Below, piece after piece: positions 57,388-64,000 of a stretch of DNA of 64,000 nucleotides. The translations under genes were made by a program, and so were the position numbers. The DNA comes from Gemmatimonadaceae bacterium (GTDB lineage Bacteria > Gemmatimonadota > Gemmatimonadetes > Gemmatimonadales > Gemmatimonadaceae): assembly GCA_016742275.1 (NCBI GenBank), contig JACVCD010000025.1:1-64000 (forward strand). The letters run 5' to 3'. The stretch's first letter is position 1. Every line of letters starts with the position of its first letter. The notes under the pieces were generated by a model. It was given only the letters and a program-made list of their open reading frames with translations, did not search any database and was not told where the DNA came from.

Positions 57388-59781
57388 ATGCTGGCTTCGC
57401 TCGCAGTGCTACTGCAAATCAGTGTCACAACTGGCCCGAAGCCATGTGATCCGAGAAAGCTCCCCGCTGGAGCACCGCCCGATACCATCTGTTCCGGTAT
57501 CACTTCGGTGAACGTTGGTGGTGTGGGCGGTGGGGGGAAACGCACCGGCGCTGCGCGTCATTCCAGTCACCGAAGCACATCGTGCGACGGCATTTCGTGA
57601 TCCTGCAGCGCGTACCATGGAGCGCGTGCCGCACGACTGCGTCAGGATTCGGCGCTTGTTGGATACGATGTGCGTTCGTTGCAACGATTCTCAATCGGTG
57701 TCGCCTTCGGTGAGACGGCACGCATGCGCAATATCGTCACCTATGAAAACGCTTCACGTGTTCGTTGGCAGCGTGAGCGCGGTATCGTGGTGGATGTACA
57801 AGGCGCCCGAATGTCGAGCGGCATGATACCCCGCAGCAACATTGACGACAATGAAGCGTCCATCTCCGCATCGGTGCCGTACTACCCCGGTCGTGATGAA
57901 CTCTGGGTGGGAACGGGCGTGGTAAACGGCGAGGTCGATGATCGCGAGATGGTGCATCCCATGGCCGAGGGCGCTGAAGCGTACTACGTCTACGAAAGTG
58001 GTGATACCGCGAGCATTCGGGCAGGCTCATCGCTGATTCGTCTTCGTGAACTGCGGGTGCGACCGCGTAAGGTTGCATGGAATGTGGTCGTTGGATCACT
58101 CTGGTTCGATGAGGACAGAGGCACTTTGGTGCGCGCGGCATTTCGATTCGCGGCGCCATTCGACTTCTGGCTCAATCTGCGCGATATCGATTCCTCGGCG
58201 GCGAAAGAATTGGCGGACAACATCCCGCGCGTCATGCGTCCGCTGCTTCTTGACGTGCGCGGGCAGATGCAGGCCGTCACACTTGAGTATGCACTATATG
58301 CCGGGCGGTTCTGGCTACCACGTGCGCGATATGCCGAAGGCATGATTCAGATCAGCTTCGCTCGTCTGCCGTATCGATTGGAAGAGAGCTTTCGCTACGA
58401 TGCGGTCAATGGCACGGACTCCTTGGCTGGTATGCCACCGATTGTGGTTCCGCCGGTGGTCCCGCTGACGATGGAGGGTCAGCAGAAGCGGGACTCGATT
58501 CGAGCCGTCCAACGAGCGCGGCGAGACTCTGTGAGCAAGGGGTTGATTCCAGATTCGCGTGCTGCGGATCCTGCTTGTGATACGAGCGCGTTCTACACCG
58601 ACATACGCTACGCCAGCGATGGTCTCACACCGGTGCTCACGCGCGTTCCTTGCGACCGCCGCAGGCTGGCGACTTCGGCGGCTCTTCCTCCAGATCAGGC
58701 GCCCGATACTGCCGATCTCTTTGGTTCGAAGGCCCGTGAGGAACTAGTGGCACAAGTCATGGCCATGAATGTGCAGCCGCTCTTCGCGCCGCAGCGCCCC
58801 ACAGTGCATGTCGGCACGGGTTTGTTTCGGTACAACCGTGTGGAGGGTTTGAGTCTTGGGGCCGCTGTGCGACAGCAGTTGGGAGCAGGCTATGCTACCG
58901 GTGTAACTGGTCGACTCGGCGTTGCCGATCTGATCCCCAACTTCGCGCTCGAGTTCACGCGCACGGACTTGCGGCACACCTGGGCGTTGACGAGCTATCG
59001 TGAGTTGGCCGGTGCCAGCGATGACAATCCGCTTTCCGTCGGAAGCTCGGTCGGTGCGCTGCTCTTCGGGCGCGACGAGGGCTACTACTACCGACGCGCA
59101 GGAGTATCGCTCTCGTACACCTCCTCGCCGCTCTCTTCGGGTGCACAAACGGGCTGGCGTCTCTTTGCGGAACGGCAACAGTTGGCCAGCACCAACGCAA
59201 CCTGGTCACTCGGTCGACCGATGCGCGACAGCAATATCACGGTCCTTCGTGCAGGCTATGCCGGACTCAGTTTCGATGGCTCGCGAACGATTGGTAGCGC
59301 AGTTGGTCGGGGCTTGCTGACCAGCGCCGTGCAATTGGAAGGAGCTGTGACCGATGCTGATGCGCGTTCCGGGTACGGCCGTGCGACCATGCAGCTCGCA
59401 CTCACGCGATCGGTCGGTGCATTCTCAGCGGCCCTGAATCTGTCGGGTGGCGGTTCGCTGGGACAGCTTCCCGCGCAACGGATGTGGTACCTGGGCGGTA
59501 CGCATACACTGCCGGGGTTGTCGTTTGGCACAGCCGGTGGCGACGCATTCTGGCTTGCGCGCGCCGAGTTGAGTCGTGGGGTACCGCTATTCCGTCCGGT
59601 CGTCTTTGCTGATCTCGGTTGGGCAGGATCGCGTGATTCGTGGCAACGCGGCTATCGACCGCTCGGTGATGTCGGCATTGGACTGCGTGCGCTCGACGGT
59701 TTGGTTCGTTTCAACGTTGCGCGGGCGCTATATCCCGTATCGCGTACCAGGCTGTCCGTGTCGCTGGAGCGTAAGTTTTAA
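57388..59781 (+). CDS. Outer-membrane barrel protein, apparent frameshifts
   Basis: Large exported protein whose uninterrupted part runs in one frame from about 57601 to 59781. The N-terminal part (YYVYESGDTASIRAGSSLIR, DFWLNLRDIDSSAAKELA) is soluble, and the C-terminal 300 residues are a BamA/D15-like barrel (LGGTHTLPGLSFGTAGGDAF, FRPVVFADLGWAGSRDSW) ending SVSLERKF with a terminal Phe. Upstream coding continues in two other frames: MLASLAVLLQISVTT from ATG 57388, then ALRVIPVTEAHRATAFRDPAAR in the +2 frame, and back to the main frame near 57625. The first shift lies at the G-run 57533-57538; the two shifts cancel out. Either two assembly errors or real frameshifts. Function: surface protein of unknown role. 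Confidence 0.6.
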
Positions 59782-59804
59782 CATCACTTAGCTCAGGAGC
59801 TCGA

Positions 59805-60455
59805 ATGTCTCGTGTACGCGTCCACAACTTCTCCATATCAATCGATGGCTATGGGGCCGGGCCGCGGCAGACCCGCGAAGAGCCGTTGGGCGTTGGCGGA
59901 GAGGAGCTACATAGCTGGTTCTTCCCGACTGACATGTTCCAACGGATGATCGGCAATGTCGGCGGTACCACGGGTGCAGATAACGACATTGCAGCGCGTT
60001 CGGGTACCGGCGTCGGCGCGTATATCATGGGTCGCAATATGTTCGGTCCCATTCGCGGCCCGTGGACCGATGAAGACTGGCGCGGCTGGTGGGGAAAGAA
60101 TCCGCCGTATCATAGCCCAGTCTTTGTGCTGACCCAACACGCTCGTTCTTCAATCGAGATGCAGGGCGGAACGACTTTCCATTTCGTTACCGGTGGCATT
60201 CACGAAGCGATGGATCGCGCGAAGGCCGCAGCTGGTGAGATGGATGTGCAGATAGGTGGTGGCGTCTCCACCGTCCGACAATATCTGGAAGCGCGACTCA
60301 TTGACGAGCTGCATCTGGCAATCGCACCGAAGCTACTGGGCTCAGGTGAGCATCTCCTGCACGGACTCGATCTCACGGCGCTGGGATACACATGTGCCAG
60401 TCATGTGCCAACGGCAGTAGCTACGCACGTGACACTCACAAAGACGGAAAGCTGA
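59805..60455 (+). CDS. DHFR/RibD-family reductase
   Basis: 216 aa. VRVHNFSISIDGYGAGPRQT at the start, YIMGRNMFGPIRGPW, then TFHFVTGGIHEAMDRAKAAA, IGGGVSTVRQYLEARLIDEL and LHLAIAPKLLGSGEHLL are the pattern of the RibD C-terminal (dihydrofolate-reductase-like) family, which binds NADPH. Physiological substrate of these stand-alone proteins is generally unknown. GGAG 6-9 nt upstream of ATG 59805. It follows the outer-membrane gene by 23 nt. Confidence 0.9.
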   Translation: MSRVRVHNFSISIDGYGAGPRQTREEPLGVGGEELHSWFFPTDMFQRMIGNVGGTTGADNDIAARSGTGVGAYIMGRNMFGPIRGPWTDEDWRGWWGKNPPYHSPVFVLTQHARSSIEMQGGTTFHFVTGGIHEAMDRAKAAAGEMDVQIGGGVSTVRQYLEARLIDELHLAIAPKLLGSGEHLLHGLDLTALGYTCASHVPTAVATHVTLTKTES

Positions 60456-60528
60456 AAGAGTCGAAGAATGTCTCGTGGGACAGCAAGTGCCTGCGGACAA
60501 CTCGAATATCGACGGGATGTTTTAGGCA

Positions 60529-61284
60529 CTACGGTCCAGAGATCCGCCGAACGGCACTCACCACCGCCAGCCGTCTCCGCCGAGATACCGGTACGCGCGT
60601 GCCAGACAATAGTACGAGCACCAGATCGTCATCGGATGTTCGCACGGTCTTGCGAATGGCTCCAATGCGTACGATGGCTTGACGGTGTGCTCGTATGAAC
60701 CCGTGCGCCGATACCCGTTCGTCCATGGCCGTGAGGGACTCACGCAGCAAATGACTGCGGCCACCGCTCCAGATGCGTGAGTAGTTGTCGGCCGCCTCAA
60801 TCCATTCGATTTCGGCGAGTTTCAATACCAGTGTGCCACGCGCAGTCGGTACGGATAACGAGGGCTCACGTGTTGTTGCCGTTGGTGCGCCGAGTGCGCG
60901 CAGGAGGCGTTTGATTGTGGCGTCGAATCGTGCCTCGGTCACCGGTTTCACGAGGTAATCGAGGGCCTGAGCCTCGAATGCCTTGAGTGCAAAGTCTTCG
61001 TATGCCGTCAGGAAGACGATGATCGGCATCCGCTCCGGCGTTCGTTGGCGAATGACCTCGAATCCGTCCAGCCCCGGCATCTGCACATCGAGGAAGATCA
61101 CATCGGCGGACGTTTCATCGAGGCGCGTCAGCACTTCGGTGCCATTCCGGCACTCGGCCACCACCTGAAAGGCCGGATAACGCGCCAGCAGTTGACGGAC
61201 TCCGCGGCGTGCCGCCGGTTCGTCATCGGCAATCATCACGTGCCAATCCGCCTTTGCGTCCGGCATGACCTCACTGCTCGTCAT
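60529..61284 (-). CDS. LytTR-family response regulator
   Basis: 251 aa. Receiver: VMIADDEPAARRGVRQLLAR, phosphoacceptor Asp66 in VIFLDVQMPGLDG, Lys in YLVKPVTEARFD. C-terminal LytTR domain: LVLKLAEIEWIEAADNYSRI, LRESLTAMDERVSAHGFIRA and HRQAIVRIGAIR. ATG 61284 lies inside the end of the sensor gene (14-nt overlap), giving coupled expression. Second LytS/LytTR pair of the window. Confidence 0.92.
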   Translation of the reverse strand: MTSSEVMPDAKADWHVMIADDEPAARRGVRQLLARYPAFQVVAECRNGTEVLTRLDETSADVIFLDVQMPGLDGFEVIRQRTPERMPIIVFLTAYEDFALKAFEAQALDYLVKPVTEARFDATIKRLLRALGAPTATTREPSLSVPTARGTLVLKLAEIEWIEAADNYSRIWSGGRSHLLRESLTAMDERVSAHGFIRAHRQAIVRIGAIRKTVRTSDDDLVLVLLSGTRVPVSRRRRLAVVSAVRRISGP

Positions 61285-62449
61285 CGGACATCTCCACGGC
61301 GACTTCACGATAGGGTAGACGCAGCGTCGCGATTACTCCACCTGCGGCTCCATTGTGTAACTCCAGCGAGGCCGCAGCTCCGTACAGCGCTTTCAGGCGT
61401 TCACGCGTGTTCTCGAGACCATGGCCAGCAGGCATCTCTCCTTTGCTCAATCCTGGGCCGTCATCGACGACCGTGATGACGAGTGTGTCGTGATCGCGAC
61501 GTGCGACTATGGCGAGCTGTCCGGCCTCTTCGCGTCTTGCAATACCATGTTTGATGGCATTCTCCACGAGATGCTGAACCGCGAACCCGGGTACCGCCGC
61601 CGCGCTCAGCGGATCTGCAGCTTCAATGGTGAAACCCAATCGATCCGGGAATCTGGCGTGTTCGATGGCCAGATACTGGCGAATCAATTCCAGTTCTTCG
61701 CTCAGTGCCACTTCGTGGCTTTGATGGCGGCGCAGTGTGCGACGGAGGACATCGCTCAGTTGCTCCACGATTTGCACGGCTCCCGTACGATCTCCATCGC
61801 GCACGAAGACGGCGATGGTATTGAGCGTATTGAACAGAAAATGCGGATTGAGCTGCGCCTGCAGCGCCGAAAATCGAGCGCTTGCCAATTGCTCCGAGAG
61901 CCGTGCCATCTGCAGTTCCCGTTCACGTGCCTCGGTGAAATAGTTTATGGCGTGGGCCATGCCGGCCACGGTCGCGTACACCACAACTCCGAATGGCAGC
62001 GTGATCAGAATCCACCCAGCTACGTTCATGGAGACAGTCTTGAAAAGACCACTTCCCGCGGCAGCGATGGCGTCTCGCAGTTGGCCAGGTGAGAGCACAA
62101 GGGTCAACAGCAATTCCAACACCTTTCCACCAACTGCCCACACGACGCAGAACAGAAGCGCCCATGCAACGTGAATCAGGACACGCTCACGCAGTCGCGA
62201 TTTGACAACGGGCCAGCGCCCTGATATCCAGAAAATGATTGGCGTGACGAGCGCATACAGCAACCAATCACCTGCAACAAACAGCAGGTCGCGGGCGGTT
62301 GGCGCATCCCACCCTTGAATGCGTACCTGCAAGACGCGATTCACGACGTTCAACACGGCTGGCCAAAGCCATACCGCGGACACGAACATCCATGGTCGGA
62401 TTCGCGATTGAGATGAGCGCGACATGCTGGCGGTGTGATGGGACGGCAT
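61271..62449 (-). CDS. LytS/YehU-type sensor histidine kinase
   Basis: 392 aa. Four membrane segments (PWMFVSAVWLWPAVLNVVN, LLYALVTPIIFWIS, ALLFCVVWAVGGKVLELLLT, AGWILITLPFGVVVYATVAG) precede the catalytic part LQAQLNPHFLFNTLNTIAVF, where His in NPHFLFN is the phosphoacceptor, and the ATPase motifs (VQHLVENAIKHGI, VVDDGPGLSKGEMPAGHGLE). Two start codons, ATG 62449 and ATG 62425, are equally possible. Partner of the regulator at 60529. Confidence 0.9.
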   Translation of the reverse strand: MPSHHTASMSRSSQSRIRPWMFVSAVWLWPAVLNVVNRVLQVRIQGWDAPTARDLLFVAGDWLLYALVTPIIFWISGRWPVVKSRLRERVLIHVAWALLFCVVWAVGGKVLELLLTLVLSPGQLRDAIAAAGSGLFKTVSMNVAGWILITLPFGVVVYATVAGMAHAINYFTEARERELQMARLSEQLASARFSALQAQLNPHFLFNTLNTIAVFVRDGDRTGAVQIVEQLSDVLRRTLRRHQSHEVALSEELELIRQYLAIEHARFPDRLGFTIEAADPLSAAAVPGFAVQHLVENAIKHGIARREEAGQLAIVARRDHDTLVITVVDDGPGLSKGEMPAGHGLENTRERLKALYGAAASLELHNGAAGGVIATLRLPYREVAVEMSDDEQ

Positions 62450-62569
62450 GCTCAATCTTGAGTCCCATTTGGAAGGCCAGCAACAGGGAAGAAGACCGCT
62501 TACGGCATCGTGCCTGCCGCTTACCACAAAATGCTTGAGGTCGAGACGAAACCCTCCTAGCCTCGCGCC

Positions 62570-63772
62570 ATGACCTCATCTGCAGACAATCCCGCCCACC
62601 TGCGGTCACGACTGGTTTCACTCGACATCATTCGTGGTGTCGTGATGGTTCTCATGGCACTGGATCATGTGCGGGTGTTTGCCGGCGTACCGGCCGGAGG
62701 GCCAGATCCGGCGGTGTTCTTCACCCGGTGGGTCACGAATTTCTGTGCGCCGGCCTTCGTGTTTCTCGCGGGTACGGGTGCATTTCTGCATGCTGTAGCC
62801 GTCAACGATCGCCGCGCGATGTCCCGCTATCTGCTGGTGCGTGGCGTGCTGTTGATCGTTCTTGAGATGACGATCAGTCGGCTCAGCTGGACCTTCAATT
62901 TCGACTTCTACAACTACACGGAGGCCAATGTTCTTTGGGTGATTGGATGGTCGATGATCGGCATGGCCGCACTGATTCACCTTCCGCTGCGTTGGATCAC
63001 GGTATTCGGTCTTGCCATGATGGCCGGGCACAACCTGCTGGACGGGATGCCGCAGTCCGCTTTCGATGCTATTCAACACTCATCGTTCAGCGGCTTTTGG
63101 CAGGTGTTGTATGCCCCGTTCAGTGAGTTCCGATTCTTCGGCAATGGACCAATGCTTGTGGTGCTGTACACCATTGTGCCGTGGGTGGGCGTCATGGCCG
63201 CCGGGTACGGCTTCGGCGTAGTTCTGCAGTTCGACGAGGTGCGTCGCCGTGCGTGGTGCCTTTGTCTCGGACTGGGCGCGACCGTGCTCTTTGTCGTCCT
63301 GCGAGCGCTGAACACCTATGGCAACCCATGGCCGTGGGGCAGCAGTGACAACGGGCTATCGCCGTTGCTGTCATTTCTGGCAGTCAACAAATATCCGGCG
63401 TCATTGCAGTTCCTGCTCATGACGCTTGGGCCAACCATTGCCGCAATTCCACTGCTCGAGCGGGTACACAGCTATTGGGCTGATTGGCTCACGGTGTTCG
63501 GGCGAACGCCAATGTATTACTACCTGCTGCACTTGCCGCTTATCCACTTCGTTGCCGTACTCATTTCACTGGTGCGATCACCCGCGGCGACACCGTGGCT
63601 ATTCCTCAATCATCCGCTGCGCATTCCGCCGCCGCCGGATGGCTACATGTGGAGCCTCCCGCTGCTCTATGCCGTCACGGCGCTCGTTGTGGTCATGCTC
63701 TACTTCCCGTGCCGATGGTATGCGGCGCGAAAAGCGCGCGGGCCACGGAACTGGTTCACCACCTATATCTGA
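62570..63772 (+). CDS. DUF1624-type polytopic acyltransferase-like protein
   Basis: 400 aa with about ten hydrophobic helices. LVSLDIIRGVVMVLMALDHV at the N-terminus, FFTRWVTNFCAPAFVFLAGT and a C-terminal YYYLLHLPLIHFVAVLISLV are the pattern of the DUF1624/heparan-alpha-glucosaminide N-acetyltransferase-like family; the His in ALDHVR near residue 33 is the candidate acetyl carrier. It probably acetylates a cell-surface glycan from cytoplasmic acyl-CoA. The next gene (63774) begins after its TGA by one nucleotide. Confidence 0.87.
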   Translation: MTSSADNPAHLRSRLVSLDIIRGVVMVLMALDHVRVFAGVPAGGPDPAVFFTRWVTNFCAPAFVFLAGTGAFLHAVAVNDRRAMSRYLLVRGVLLIVLEMTISRLSWTFNFDFYNYTEANVLWVIGWSMIGMAALIHLPLRWITVFGLAMMAGHNLLDGMPQSAFDAIQHSSFSGFWQVLYAPFSEFRFFGNGPMLVVLYTIVPWVGVMAAGYGFGVVLQFDEVRRRAWCLCLGLGATVLFVVLRALNTYGNPWPWGSSDNGLSPLLSFLAVNKYPASLQFLLMTLGPTIAAIPLLERVHSYWADWLTVFGRTPMYYYLLHLPLIHFVAVLISLVRSPAATPWLFLNHPLRIPPPPDGYMWSLPLLYAVTALVVVMLYFPCRWYAARKARGPRNWFTTYI

Positions 63773-63773
63773 C

Positions 63774-64000
63774 ATGTCACGGTCCTCACTTCGCGCTCGG
63801 CTGGTGCTGCTCGTCGCGACAATTCCTATGGCGGCATGTAAGCCAGATGCGCGGCAAGATACGGCGATCAATTCGCAGGTCGACCACGATGCGCTCATCG
63901 CTGCCCGTGCGGACGTCTGGCGTGCCTATTTCGAAGCCGACTCCATCAAGCTTGTTCAATTGCTGCCCGAGCAGATGGTGGCAATGGGCAAAGATAGGTC
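63774..64000 (+). CDS. Lipoprotein, cut off by window end
   Basis: Start ATG 63774, one nucleotide after the stop of the acyltransferase gene. The signal LVLLVATIPMAAC has a lipobox Cys, then KPDARQDTAINSQVDHDALI and RADVWRAYFEADSIKLVQLL, which resembles the start of a SnoaL/DUF4440 (NTF2-like) domain. The gene continues beyond 64000. The NTF2-like call is tentative. Confidence 0.62.
   Translation, partial: MSRSSLRARLVLLVATIPMAACKPDARQDTAINSQVDHDALIAARADVWRAYFEADSIKLVQLLPEQMVAMGKDR

Noticed and set aside
43035-62449. The two LytS/LytTR pairs as a recent duplication
   Set aside because: The proteins share only family motifs; their membrane parts and linkers differ, so they are old paralogues at most.

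Overview
The window looks like chromosomal DNA of a GC-rich, Gram-negative, environmental bacterium, most probably a member of the Gemmatimonadota (Gemmatimonas-like). This is an inference from gene content: an ADOP-type FtsX/MacB permease, an ECF sigma factor paired with a Ser/Thr kinase carrying TPR repeats, LytS/LytTR two-component pairs, tandem N-acyl-D-amino-acid deacylases, a PEP-CTERM protein, an ABC-permease/M1-peptidase fusion and many lipoproteins. No rRNA, tRNA, phage or CRISPR locus was found.

Layout. 1-4400 is an accessory island, visibly more AT-rich than the rest: a broken IS3-type element with intact 24-bp inverted repeats (213-1211), a type IV toxin-antitoxin pair AbiEi/AbiEii (2664-3212 and 1285-2667, minus), and a divergent HEPN-like protein (3304-4362). 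The island ends inside a truncated copy of a small secreted-protein gene whose full copy lies at 9327-9686; a third scrap is at 5719-5780. 4997-9184 holds a membrane protein, a two-subunit molybdenum hydroxylase and an RHH-Doc toxin-antitoxin pair. 9711-13687 is an operon of an ADOP permease, a DUF4159 protein and a lipoprotein acid phosphatase. 13813-14541 encodes a free-standing protein with a CNF1-like Cys/His pair. 14620-24237 carries a DMT exporter, two D-aminoacylase-type amidohydrolases, a ParE-type toxin-antitoxin pair, a patatin, a PEP-CTERM protein and a PepSY protein.

24242-34827 is the most unusual block. It has a membrane-anchored papain-like protease, a zinc-ribbon/SHOCT protein, a degenerate M48 protease with zinc ribbons, three small acidic proteins with lysine-free tails, then a PH-like membrane protein, a PDZ lipoprotein, an FHA protein, a receptor-type Ser/Thr kinase, its ECF sigma factor, and a fourth acidic lysine-free protein. 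I propose it may be a linked envelope or phospho-signalling module; this is inference from layout only.

34954-48329 contains small stress and regulatory genes (atypical SDR, AraC/GyrI, ArsR-SRPBCC-DinB), an ABC transporter with peptidase-fused permease, a LytS/LytTR pair leading into a glycosidase-like and a beta-lactamase-like gene, and a TetR-SDR pair sharing an operator. 48416-64000 contains a kinase with a polytopic membrane tail, a DAO-type FAD oxidoreductase, PaiB-VOC genes, a second ArsR-SRPBCC pair, outer-membrane proteins (one with two compensating frameshifts), a second LytS/LytTR pair and a DUF1624-type acyltransferase.

A recurring theme is the promoters of self-regulating regulators. 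For abiEi, the ArsR gene at 37144 and the TetR gene at 48329, readable -35/-10 boxes sit exactly 6 nt before the ATG, with an inverted repeat overlapping the promoter and no Shine-Dalgarno. That predicts leaderless, autorepressed mRNAs.
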